The notes under the pieces were generated by a model. It was given only the letters and a program-made list of their open reading frames with translations. It did no database searches and was not told the DNA's origin. Below are positions 18,199 to 26,575 of a DNA stretch of 64,000 nucleotides, piece after piece (positions within the stretch are counted from its first letter, which is position 1; every line of letters begins with the position of its first letter). Origin of the DNA: an uncultured Tenacibaculum sp. (GTDB taxonomy: Bacteria > Bacteroidota > Bacteroidia > Flavobacteriales > Flavobacteriaceae); contig NZ_CANMLT010000002.1 in NCBI RefSeq assembly GCF_947498805.1, positions 536,910 to 600,909 of the forward strand, read 5' to 3'. The translations under genes and the position numbers were made by a program.

Positions 18199-20322
18199 AT
18201 GAAGTATATTCTACAACTACTTTTAATAACATTAGTTTTTAATGCTTGTTCACCCAATAAAAAGACATTGAGTGATTATACCTCTGATGTTTTAACGATT
18301 AAAAAAATTGGTGATCATATATATCAACACACCTCCTTTTTACCTACCAAAAGTCACGGAGTTGTTCCTTGTAATGGAATGATTTATTTCAATGAAAATG
18401 AAGCAATTATTTTTGATACTCCAGTGAATGAAAAAGCTTCGCGAGAATTAATTAATTGGTTAGGAGAAAAACATATTAAAGCAGTTGTAGTATCTCATTT
18501 CCATATTGATTGCTTGGGCGGACTAAAAGAATTTCATTCTAAAGAAATACCATCTTACGCTACTAATCAAACTATACAGCTTGCTAAAGAAAACAATAAA
18601 AATCCTCTTCCTCAGAAAGGGTTTGATAGAGAGTTTAAGTTTTTAATAGGCAATAAAGCAGTCTATGCTAAATACTTTGGTGAGGGGCATACAAAAGATA
18701 ATATTGTTGGGTATATTCCTTCGGAAAAAGCCTTATTTGGAGGTTGTTTAGTAAAACAAGTAAACGCTCCTAAAGGGAACTTAGCAGATGCTACTGTGTC
18801 TGAGTGGCCTACAACTGTAACAAAAATTAAAAAAGAACTTCCTGATTTAGAAATTGTAATTCCTGGACATGGAAAAAATGGAGGCACAGAACTTTTGGAT
18901 TATACGATTAATTTGTTCAAGGAAAAACCGAATCGCTTTGTTTTCTTTTTACACAATCGTTTTTTAGAAGAACACCATCTAAATGATACACATTCTGAAT
19001 ACGGACGAACTGAATATATTGAAATCTTAAATGAATTTAAGAAAAATGGGTTTACCGTTATAAGCGAACAGAGAAAAGGAAATGTAAATGCTCGTGAATA
19101 TGCTACAAGAGTTGTTCAACAAATAGATAGCTTAACTACAAAAGGAATTAACCCAAAGCATATTACAGTTGTTGGAACTTCTAAGGGTGGATATATTGCT
19201 CAGTATGTTTCTACTATTGCAAATAATCCCTTATTAAATTTTGTTTTTATAGCTAGCTTTCGAGATAGTGATATTCAAAATATTCCTGAAATCAATTTCT
19301 GCGGAAACATATTGACCATTTATGAAAAGTCTGATCCCTTTGGAGTTTCTGCCATACAGAGAAAACAAAATTCTATATGTGAAATTCAACACTTTAAAGA
19401 AATCCAGCTCAATACTGGAATGAAACACGGTTTTTTATTTAAACCTTTAAAACAGTGGATATCTCCAACTATTCAATGGGCACGAGGTAATTATAACTTA
19501 GGAAAAACAATTCCGTTTAATACCAATGCTACTAACACCCCTCTAGCATTTAAACCAGAACTAACTCCTAAAAACAAAATTATCCATAAAGGAATTTTTA
19601 GTCCAGACTTTAAACACTACTATTATACAATCTCTGATAAAGATTTTAAAAACTTCGATATTTATGCTATTAAAAGAATAGGTAATGAATGGTCTAAACC
19701 TAAAAAAACATTCATTAATAGTTCATATGACGACCATGGAATGAGCTTTTCTCCCGATGGAAATACACTATACTTTAGCTCCACTAGACCAGTTAATATT
19801 AAAGGTATTCCTTCTACTTGGCATATCTGGAAGTCAGAAAAAGTTAATGGAGTTTGGAGCACTCCTATTTTTGTTGATATTCCTAATTTAAGAGACAAAT
19901 TAGTATCTCATCCTGTTATTACAAACTCAGGGACGCTATATTTTCATTCAAGCAATACAGACTATAGTGAAATGGACATCTACTCAGCAAAACAAGTGAA
20001 CAATTCCTTTCAAGATGCTCAGAAAGTATCAATCCCATCATTAACTCATTTAAACAAATGCACCCCATACATTTCTCCAGATGAGTCCTACCTTCTTTTT
20101 GCAACGGTTGGAAAACAGCTTGATCTACAAGTTAGTTTCAACGATGGAAAAGGTAATTGGACAAACACAAAAAGATTCAATAATGAAATAAACAGTTATG
20201 GACAAGGTAATCCATATGTAACTCCAGACAATAAATTTCTTTTCTTTACAACTGGTGGATATCAAGAGATAAACTGGACAATTAAATGGATAAATATCGA
20301 ATCTGAGTTAAAACTAAAATAA
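18199..20322 (+). CDS. Lipoprotein fusing class B1 metallo-beta-lactamase, alpha/beta hydrolase and PD40 propeller
   Basis: A 707-residue lipoprotein from the ATG at 18199 (lipobox LVFNAC, C17); a frame from 18115 would add 28 residues without a signal. Residues ~27-240 are a B1 metallo-beta-lactamase with all six zinc ligands visible: H100, H102 and D104 in HFHIDCLGG, H164 in EGHTKDN, C183 in GGCLVK, H224 in IPGHG. Residues ~244-440 resemble an alpha/beta hydrolase with nucleophile elbow GTSKGG (S328) and possible Asp in YEKSDPFG and His in MKHGF. Residues ~465-707 carry PD40 strands (FSPDGNTLYFSSTR, ISPDESYLLFATV, VTPDNKFLFFTTG). Known B1 enzymes end after the first domain. The frame is continuous. 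Beta-lactam hydrolysis is possible but unproven. Confidence 0.85.
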   Translation: MKYILQLLLITLVFNACSPNKKTLSDYTSDVLTIKKIGDHIYQHTSFLPTKSHGVVPCNGMIYFNENEAIIFDTPVNEKASRELINWLGEKHIKAVVVSHFHIDCLGGLKEFHSKEIPSYATNQTIQLAKENNKNPLPQKGFDREFKFLIGNKAVYAKYFGEGHTKDNIVGYIPSEKALFGGCLVKQVNAPKGNLADATVSEWPTTVTKIKKELPDLEIVIPGHGKNGGTELLDYTINLFKEKPNRFVFFLHNRFLEEHHLNDTHSEYGRTEYIEILNEFKKNGFTVISEQRKGNVNAREYATRVVQQIDSLTTKGINPKHITVVGTSKGGYIAQYVSTIANNPLLNFVFIASFRDSDIQNIPEINFCGNILTIYEKSDPFGVSAIQRKQNSICEIQHFKEIQLNTGMKHGFLFKPLKQWISPTIQWARGNYNLGKTIPFNTNATNTPLAFKPELTPKNKIIHKGIFSPDFKHYYYTISDKDFKNFDIYAIKRIGNEWSKPKKTFINSSYDDHGMSFSPDGNTLYFSSTRPVNIKGIPSTWHIWKSEKVNGVWSTPIFVDIPNLRDKLVSHPVITNSGTLYFHSSNTDYSEMDIYSAKQVNNSFQDAQKVSIPSLTHLNKCTPYISPDESYLLFATVGKQLDLQVSFNDGKGNWTNTKRFNNEINSYGQGNPYVTPDNKFLFFTTGGYQEINWTIKWINIESELKLK

Positions 20323-20358
20323 TGCTATATTTATACTACTGAAACAAGAAATAATTGA

Positions 20359-21309
20359 ATGGAAAAAATTGAAAGAGAAGATATTCATATAATAAGCAGA
20401 CACAGCAATTGGTCTGAAAGAAGTATTGACAAAATACTGAAACAAGAAATTTATAGTAATAAACAATCTTGGCAAAAATTTCTAAGACTCTTTTTTATTA
20501 GTTTAGGTATTAGTTTTACTACTGCAGGGATAATTTTCTTCTTTGCTTATAATTGGGCAGACTTACACAAATTCATTAAAATAGGATTAATTGAAGGGTT
20601 GATTGTAATTTCAACTTTAACTTTATTATTATCTAAAGTAAGTTTAGATATTAAAAAGATATTACTTACAGGAGCATCAGTATTAGTAGGTGTTTTATTT
20701 GCCGTTTTTGGGCAAATTTATCAAACCGGCGCTAATGCTTATGATTTTTTTCTAGGCTGGACTATATTTATTACCCTTTGGGTAGCAATTTCTAATTTTG
20801 CTCCTTTGTGGCTTATTTTTATAACTTTAATAAACACAACACTCATATTATACACTCAACAAGTAGCGCACGATTGGTCAGAGGTTTTTGTTTTTACTTT
20901 ACTTTTCATTATCAACATACTATTCTTAACAACTTTCTTATACGGAAAGAAAATTAACAAAGAAATTAAGATTCCTATTTGGTTTTCGAACTTAATAGCA
21001 TTGACAGCTTTGTCTTTCAGTACTTTAGGTATTATCTTTGGAATTTTTGACAAAACCCAAAAATCATTCTTCATTTTAATTATCATTACATCAATACTAT
21101 ATGGAATTGGAATTAAATATGGACTAAAAGTAAAAAGCGGTTTTTACCTTTCTATAATTCCTTTTAGTATCATTATTATAATTTCAGCTTTGCTAATAAA
21201 AATATCAGATGGTGCCGGTATATTTTTCATCATTAGCTTATTTGTTATTGGAAGTGTAACACTTGTAATTAAAAATCTAATTGACCTTCAAAAAAAATGG
21301 ATAAATTAA
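20359..21309 (+). CDS. DUF2157 membrane protein
   Basis: A 316-residue inner-membrane protein with about eight transmembrane helices after a ~45-residue cytosolic N-terminus (EREDIHIISRHSNWSERSIDKILKQEIY). GISFTTAGIIFFFAYNWADLHKFIKIGL is the DUF2157 hallmark. It overlaps the next gene by 13 bases. The order DUF2157, DUF4401, GDYXXLXY is a conserved operon of unknown function in many bacteria, so it probably forms a complex with the other two products. The biochemical role is not known. Confidence 0.87.
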   Translation: MEKIEREDIHIISRHSNWSERSIDKILKQEIYSNKQSWQKFLRLFFISLGISFTTAGIIFFFAYNWADLHKFIKIGLIEGLIVISTLTLLLSKVSLDIKKILLTGASVLVGVLFAVFGQIYQTGANAYDFFLGWTIFITLWVAISNFAPLWLIFITLINTTLILYTQQVAHDWSEVFVFTLLFIINILFLTTFLYGKKINKEIKIPIWFSNLIALTALSFSTLGIIFGIFDKTQKSFFILIIITSILYGIGIKYGLKVKSGFYLSIIPFSIIIIISALLIKISDGAGIFFIISLFVIGSVTLVIKNLIDLQKKWIN

Positions 21310-22373
21310 CTAAGAAAAAGGCTCTACTAAATAGTATTCGTTCATCAGAAGGTGTTAATTTTGAATGTGATGAAAATGCTATCCATGAAGAATATAAAGC
21401 TCAAGGAGAAAATAAATCCAGTTTAGCTATTAAAATACTTTCTATTTTTGGAGGCTTTATCGCAACATTAGCATTCCTCGGTTTTTTAGCAATTGCAGGC
21501 CTTTACAACTCTGAACTTGGATTGTTAATATTTGGAATAGGGTTTATAACTTCTGCTATTTGGCTTAATAAAGCATACAATAAAATTATCATAGACACAT
21601 TTAGTATTTCAATATATGTCATAGGCTTTGCTTTGTTTGCCTTTGGATTATTAGAGATGAACGTTGATAAAAATATAATTACAATATTAATAAGTTTTAT
21701 AGCACTTAGTTCTTTGATTGTTACACAAAATTTTATTCTATCATTTATTTCGGTCCTTATTATTAGTGGCAATTTTATTTTTCTTATAATCTCTAACAAT
21801 TCATATGATTTAATTCATCTTTATGTTTTCATTAATACTTTATGCCTAACATACTTGTTTTTAAATGAAGCAAAACTAATTTCATCAAGTAAACGGATAT
21901 CTCAACTTTATAATCCAGTTAGAATTGGTTTGATTATTTCTTTATTATTTGGTCTTGTTTCAATTGGTAAAAGACATTTAATCCCAATATCGCAAGGTTA
22001 TATTTGGTTATCGTCAATTGCAATGATTTTAGTTATAATGTATTTAGTTTATTCAATTATAAAAATAAATGAAATTAAAACTATCAAAAGCAAGGTATTG
22101 ATTTATACTTTAAGTACATTAATACTAATTCCAACAATATTCTCACCCTCTATCTCAGGAGCAATTTTGATTATACTATTAAGTTTTTTAGTTAACTACA
22201 AAACAGGATTAGCTATAGGAATAATTTCAATTATTTACTTTGTTTCACAGTACTATTATGACTTAAATTTCACATTGCTAACCAAGTCAATAATCTTATT
22301 TATATCTGGAGTCATATTTCTATTGTTCTATTTATTCACCATAAAAAATTTAAATAAGAATGAAAAAATATAA
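21297..22373 (+). CDS. DUF4401 membrane protein
   Basis: A 358-residue protein of ten or so transmembrane helices. The short soluble N-terminus (LTKKKALLNSIRSSEGVNFECDENAIHEEYKAQGENKSSLAIKIL shape) precedes IFGGFIATLAFLGFLAIAGLYNSELGLLIFGIGF, characteristic of DUF4401. It overlaps the DUF2157 gene upstream by 13 bases and the GDYXXLXY gene downstream by 14, so the three are translationally coupled. Function unknown. Confidence 0.87.
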   Translation: MDKLTKKKALLNSIRSSEGVNFECDENAIHEEYKAQGENKSSLAIKILSIFGGFIATLAFLGFLAIAGLYNSELGLLIFGIGFITSAIWLNKAYNKIIIDTFSISIYVIGFALFAFGLLEMNVDKNIITILISFIALSSLIVTQNFILSFISVLIISGNFIFLIISNNSYDLIHLYVFINTLCLTYLFLNEAKLISSSKRISQLYNPVRIGLIISLLFGLVSIGKRHLIPISQGYIWLSSIAMILVIMYLVYSIIKINEIKTIKSKVLIYTLSTLILIPTIFSPSISGAILIILLSFLVNYKTGLAIGIISIIYFVSQYYYDLNFTLLTKSIILFISGVIFLLFYLFTIKNLNKNEKI

Positions 22374-22848
22374 GTTGGTAATCATTCTAATTAATCTTAT
22401 CATTTTACTTGTTTTTTTTAATAATTCTATTCTTCAAAAAGAAGAATTACTAGCTGACGGACAACTTGTTTTATTAGAGCTAGCTCCTGTTGACCCTCGC
22501 TCTTTAATGCAAGGAGACTATATGAGATTGAATTACGATATTTCAAATAACATTGATACCGACAGCATTTCTAAAAGAGGATATTGCATTATCAAATTGA
22601 AAGAAAATGGAGTCGCGGAAAAAGTTCGAATTCAAGACAAAAGAACCCCTCTTAATAAAAATGAATTTCCAATAAAATATACTTCAAGAGAGTGGAGAGG
22701 AATCAACATTGGTTCTGAATCATATTTTTTCCAAGAAGGAGAAGCAGAAAAGTATGAAAAAGCCAAGTATGGAGGACTAAAAGTTGACAATAAAGGTAAT
22801 AGCCTCTTGGTTGGGCTGTATGATGAAAATAGAATAAAAATAGAATAA
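22360..22848 (+). CDS. GDYXXLXY-motif protein
   Basis: A 162-residue protein with one N-terminal membrane anchor (LVIILINLIILLVFFNNSIL) and a periplasmic domain bearing the name-giving motif GDYMRLNYDI at about residues 53-62, preceded by LLELAPVDPRSLMQ. This is the third member of the DUF2157-DUF4401-GDYXXLXY operon, overlapping the previous gene by 14 bases. In other bacteria the family is also fused to DUF4401. Function unknown. Confidence 0.9.
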   Translation: MKKYKLVIILINLIILLVFFNNSILQKEELLADGQLVLLELAPVDPRSLMQGDYMRLNYDISNNIDTDSISKRGYCIIKLKENGVAEKVRIQDKRTPLNKNEFPIKYTSREWRGINIGSESYFFQEGEAEKYEKAKYGGLKVDNKGNSLLVGLYDENRIKIE

Positions 22849-22944
22849 ACTATACCTAACAAAATTTATTGTGGACACCCCTTGGGATACACACCATATA
22901 CAAAAAGTTATCAAAAATTTAGAAGAACTACTTCAAAACAAAAA

Positions 22945-23172
22945 ATGATAATAAAAATTGGCACATATTCTTTAAAGATTAAAACTTATAATCACAAAGA
23001 ATTGAGACTTGACAATACTTATGAAAAATACTCGAATTATAGTATTAAGGATTTTCACCTCAATGAAACGTCTGAAATGATTCATGTGAAAGCAAAATTA
23101 ACTCTCATCCCAACTGAACAAGACAGGATAAAAAATGGAGTATTAAATATGTTTCTATTCAAGACGAATTAA
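22945..23172 (+). CDS. Short hypothetical protein, possibly a gene remnant
   Basis: No family recognised. From the ATG at 22945 the product is 75 residues (MIIKIGTYSLKIKTYN...). A longer frame from a TTG at 22882 would add 21 residues of less convincing sequence. In another frame the stretch before it encodes TKFIVDTPWDTHHIQKVI..., which looks protein-like and ends at a TGA overlapping this ATG. That suggests either a coupled tiny gene or the debris of one frameshifted gene. The following SRPBCC gene starts 12 bases later, so all may share a transcript. Confidence 0.4.
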   Translation: MIIKIGTYSLKIKTYNHKELRLDNTYEKYSNYSIKDFHLNETSEMIHVKAKLTLIPTEQDRIKNGVLNMFLFKTN

Positions 23173-23184
23173 AAACTAACAAAC

Positions 23185-23619
23185 ATGAAAAAAACTGATA
23201 AACCCGTAATTGTAGAAGAAAACTTTACTGTATCCATAAACGAACTATGGGGTGCCATCACTGAAGTGAATCGTATGAAACAGTGGTTCTTTGAAAACAT
23301 TGAGTCTTTTGAGCCTACGGTAGGCTTTAAAACAAAGTTTATCGTTCAAAATGAAGATAGAATCTTTCCTCACCTTTGGGAAGTAACTGAAGTTATTCCA
23401 AAAGAAAGAATATGTTATAATTGGAAATATGAAGGGTATAAAGGTGATTCTTTTGTAACTTTCGAAATATTTAAATCTGAACAAGGTTCCAAATTAATAT
23501 TAACCCATAAAGTAACAGAGAGTTTTACTGCAGACATTGAAGAATTTAAAAGAGAAAGCTGTATTGGAGGATGGAATTGGTTTATCAAAAACCAATTAAA
23601 AAACTACTTAGACACATAA
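23185..23619 (+). CDS. SRPBCC (AHSA1-like) domain protein
   Basis: A 144-residue START-like protein of the AHSA1 type: VEENFTVSINELWGAITEVNRMKQWFFENI at the N-terminus, then HLWEVTEVIPKERICYNWKYEGYKGDSFVTFEIF and the closing helix GGWNWFIKNQLKNYLDT. The fold makes a hydrophobic pocket for small ligands or acts as an Hsp90 co-chaperone. The ligand cannot be told from sequence. Cytosolic, no signal peptide. It lies in a run of small plus-strand genes of mixed function. Confidence 0.88.
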   Translation: MKKTDKPVIVEENFTVSINELWGAITEVNRMKQWFFENIESFEPTVGFKTKFIVQNEDRIFPHLWEVTEVIPKERICYNWKYEGYKGDSFVTFEIFKSEQGSKLILTHKVTESFTADIEEFKRESCIGGWNWFIKNQLKNYLDT

Positions 23620-23662
23620 CAAACTTGTTAAAAACACATAACTAAACTATCAAACTTTTATA

Positions 23663-24172
23663 ATGAAAATTGCTATTCAAATTATATTTTTATTGATCTC
23701 CTTAAATTTTGTTTCTTGCAAAAGTGTTTCAAAAGAGAAGGAAAAAATTAATAAAAGCTCCTTCCCTACTCCTAGAGGAATTATTAATGATTTTAGTCAT
23801 ATTTTCAGTCAAGAGCAAAAAGCGCAACTGCATAAAATACTTTATGATTACGAAATTAAAACAACAAAGCAAATTGTAGTGGTTACCGTAGATAGCATAA
23901 ATCCCTATACTAATATACAAAAGTATACGAGCGATTTAGGGAATAACTGGGGAGTTGGATCGAAAAAAACTAATAATGGACTGGCAATTGTTTTATGCAA
24001 ACCATGTAAAAAGATTGGCATAGCCACTGGAATAGGCACTCAATTAGTACTTACTAATTCTATTTGCAAGCAAGTTATTGATAAAACAATCATTCCTCAA
24101 TTTAATAATGAACAGTATTATCTTGGTATTGAAAAAGGTATTCTTGAATTAATAGAACAATGGCAACCATAA
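23663..24172 (+). CDS. TPM-domain (Psb32/DUF477-like) lipoprotein
   Basis: A 169-residue predicted lipoprotein with lipobox LNFVSC. The TPM domain is visible as GIINDFSHIFSQEQKAQLHKIL, KQIVVVTVDSI, YTSDLGNNWGVGSKKTNNGLAIVLC and ATGIGTQLVLTNSICKQVIDKTIIPQF. TPM proteins occur in the periplasm or envelope, sometimes with phosphatase-like activity or photosystem repair roles. It lacks the transmembrane C-terminus of larger YgcG-like members. Function here unknown. Confidence 0.85.
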   Translation: MKIAIQIIFLLISLNFVSCKSVSKEKEKINKSSFPTPRGIINDFSHIFSQEQKAQLHKILYDYEIKTTKQIVVVTVDSINPYTNIQKYTSDLGNNWGVGSKKTNNGLAIVLCKPCKKIGIATGIGTQLVLTNSICKQVIDKTIIPQFNNEQYYLGIEKGILELIEQWQP

Positions 24173-24196
24173 GATATATCTAAACAAATTAAATAA

Positions 24197-24577
24197 ATGA
24201 ATACGACTGAATTTCTTGGTTTACGTACCACTATTTATAAAGTAGGAGATATTACTAAGGCCACAGAGTGGTATACCAAAGCATTTGAAACTGCTCCTTA
24301 TTTCAACCAGTCTTTTTATGTAGGTTTCAATATTGGAGGATACGAACTTGGATTACAACCTGAAAAACAAGCAATTCAAAACAAAACAGAAAGTGTAATT
24401 ACCTACTGGGGAGTTAACGATATTATAAAATCATACAACAGACTTATCGAACTTGGAGCCAAAGAACATGAAAAACCGTATAATGTTGGTGGAGAAATTG
24501 TAACCGCTACCGTACTTGATCCTTTTAATAATGTTCTAGGTTTAATTTATAATCCTGAATTTAGTTTAAACACATAA
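24197..24577 (+). CDS. VOC (glyoxalase/dioxygenase-fold) protein
   Basis: A 126-residue single-domain vicinal-oxygen-chelate protein. Visible pattern: GLRTTIYKVGDITKATEWYTKAFETAPYFNQSFYVGFNIGGYELGLQ, then VITYWGVNDIIKSYNRLIELGAKEHEKPYNVGGEIVTATVLDPFNNVLGLIYNP. The metal-site residues are incomplete for a glyoxalase I, so it may bind ligands or resistance compounds rather than catalyse. Cytosolic, 24 bases after the TPM gene. Confidence 0.88.
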   Translation: MNTTEFLGLRTTIYKVGDITKATEWYTKAFETAPYFNQSFYVGFNIGGYELGLQPEKQAIQNKTESVITYWGVNDIIKSYNRLIELGAKEHEKPYNVGGEIVTATVLDPFNNVLGLIYNPEFSLNT

Positions 24578-24617
24578 CCTATATTCTATCTACTTACACC
24601 CTTCAAACCTTACTTCT

Positions 24618-25346
24618 ATGAATAATATAAATAGCATTATAAAAAAAGCACAAGATGATTTGTTTCCTCAATTAGAAGCTAAAATTCGTGCCGAATTAGA
24701 AAAGAAAGATAAAGATTGGCTTATAGATCAAATTATATTTCTCACTTGCGAAAAGCACAGTTTACATGAACAAAAACATAATTTAGATAACTTTAAAAAG
24801 CGTTTAGAACGAATTCATACAGCAAACTACAATTTACAACATCTAGATAATTTTATTAAACAATACCAAAACACTACAAGAGAAGTACTAGAAAAAAACA
24901 ACCTCTTAATTAATCCTCCACATATGGGATTAGATACTATCTCCTCTCTTCAAAGATCTTCTAATGGTGATTTGCTTCTTGAAAAAGCTAGAGATGTACT
25001 CTATTCTTGCTTATATGGAGATGAAAGCATTAACATTCATTTAACTAGAGAGCAGGAAGAAATCTTAACTATTATGCTCCCAGTTTCTAAATCCGACTCA
25101 TTATTTTTCTTAAAAGCAGTAACTGAAGTGGAGGCTAAAGGTACTTGGTTAGATCCTGAGGGAATCTCTAACGATCAACAAACTCCAAATCATAAGTTAC
25201 AAATCGAATTTAGCAATGACAAAAACGGTACTATAGGCTTGGCTGCTCTGGTTGCTTTAAAACTAATTAACTTTTTACACGTTAACGAACAAATCTTATA
25301 TTGTTATTTAGAAAAACTAGAACGAAGCTCTTTAGAAACAAATTAA
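24618..25346 (+). CDS. Hypothetical protein with helical N-terminus
   Basis: No family recognised. The 242-residue soluble protein has a charged helical N-terminal half (about residues 20-100, coiled-coil-like: LEAKIRAELEKKDKDWLIDQIIF...LDNFKKRLERIHTANYNLQHLDNFIKQYQ). The C-terminal half is mixed, with LTREQEEILTIMLPVSKSDSLFFLKAVTEVEAKGTW. No signal peptide or membrane segment. It ends 40 bases before the convergent DUF1704 gene. A function cannot be inferred. Confidence 0.6.
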   Translation: MNNINSIIKKAQDDLFPQLEAKIRAELEKKDKDWLIDQIIFLTCEKHSLHEQKHNLDNFKKRLERIHTANYNLQHLDNFIKQYQNTTREVLEKNNLLINPPHMGLDTISSLQRSSNGDLLLEKARDVLYSCLYGDESINIHLTREQEEILTIMLPVSKSDSLFFLKAVTEVEAKGTWLDPEGISNDQQTPNHKLQIEFSNDKNGTIGLAALVALKLINFLHVNEQILYCYLEKLERSSLETN

Positions 25347-25386
25347 TATATCTAACATTACCTAAAACTATTTTTGACCAACAATT

Positions 25387-26547
25387 CTATTTTAAATTTT
25401 CTAAGATAAAATCAATGGTTTTGTTTTGGTTTTTATTTTCAGCATAAGAATCTGTTATAAACTTTGAAGGCACCGCATAATTATTTTTCATCAGATACTT
25501 AATATCTTCTGCAAAATCTAATGATACCTTTCCTGTTAACAACACACTTAAATCTTCTCCTGATTTGTAGTAGTTATAAATCTTTTTAAGACCTGTTAAA
25601 TACAAGTAGTCTTTGGTGAAACCGCCTCCTCTATAGGCTCTCACAGTTTTATAAAAGGCGTCCTCTCTTTCTAAGTCATAGGTGTTATGTAACAATCTAA
25701 AAGTTTTAGAAAAAGAATATCCTTTAGCTAATGCATCTACTGCAATAACTCTATAAGCCAACTCCTTTAGTCGTCTTAATGTTAAATTCCCAGACATATA
25801 CTCGCTAAAAACAGCCAATCCTTCCTGAGTTTCAACATTATTTGGAAAACCATGAGAGAATATTTTTAAAGGATGCTCTAAACCATTCATGGTAGTAACC
25901 ATATGTACACCTATTTCATGATTTGTAAGTATAGCCATTTCATTTTCAGAAAAGGTATGATTTCCACTTATCACTAAGGTTTTAATACTATTTAAAACCA
26001 TGGCAATAGCACTCATTTTAGTAGATTGTTTTATATGAAAATTGAATTCATAATTTTTACCGTATTCTTTAAATATTTCTTCTGCTTGTTGAGGAGAAAA
26101 TTTAGGTTTGAATACTGGAGAATCTTTATCTACATCTTCAAAATGTAAGATAAATTTTGCATTTTCTACATCATCTTCAGTTGGAGTTCCAAACGAACGT
26201 AAGCTGTTATAATAAAACTTCTTTCCTTCTCCAATAGTTTCAATACACTGAATTAATCCAGAATAGAAATACACAATTTCTTCATACATATTTCGAATTC
26301 GTTCATCTTCAATTTTCTCTAAAGGAAGTGTAAAGAATTCTCTATGTAGTTTAAACTTATCAAAATCTCTTTGAGGGTATGCAAATACAGGGTCTGTTAA
26401 ATACTTAGAAGCGAAAAAAAGTTCTTTTTGCTCTTCAATATTTGTCGGATTCACATAGTTTAACAACTCTATTTTTTTCACTAGAGCATCTATATATCGA
26501 TCTATTTTGAACAGCTCTTGCGTAGCAACATTCGTATCATTCATCAT
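25387..26547 (-). CDS. DUF1704 'QEGLA' zinc peptidase-like protein
   Basis: A 386-residue DUF1704 protein (often named flavohemoglobin expression-modulating QEGLA-motif protein). It has an HExxxH-type zinc site, HEIGVH at residues 210-215, and the family motif TQEGLAVFSEY with E242 as a likely third ligand. The same domain in human MATCAP removes the C-terminal tyrosine of tubulin, so carboxypeptidase activity is plausible. It is last in a five-gene operon (28-base gap from the gene before) with an ATP-grasp ligase and an N-formylglutamate amidohydrolase. Substrate unknown. Confidence 0.9.
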   Translation of the reverse strand: MMNDTNVATQELFKIDRYIDALVKKIELLNYVNPTNIEEQKELFFASKYLTDPVFAYPQRDFDKFKLHREFFTLPLEKIEDERIRNMYEEIVYFYSGLIQCIETIGEGKKFYYNSLRSFGTPTEDDVENAKFILHFEDVDKDSPVFKPKFSPQQAEEIFKEYGKNYEFNFHIKQSTKMSAIAMVLNSIKTLVISGNHTFSENEMAILTNHEIGVHMVTTMNGLEHPLKIFSHGFPNNVETQEGLAVFSEYMSGNLTLRRLKELAYRVIAVDALAKGYSFSKTFRLLHNTYDLEREDAFYKTVRAYRGGGFTKDYLYLTGLKKIYNYYKSGEDLSVLLTGKVSLDFAEDIKYLMKNNYAVPSKFITDSYAENKNQNKTIDFILENLK

Positions 26548-26575
26548 AATTCAATTTGAAAAAGTGGCTGCAAAG

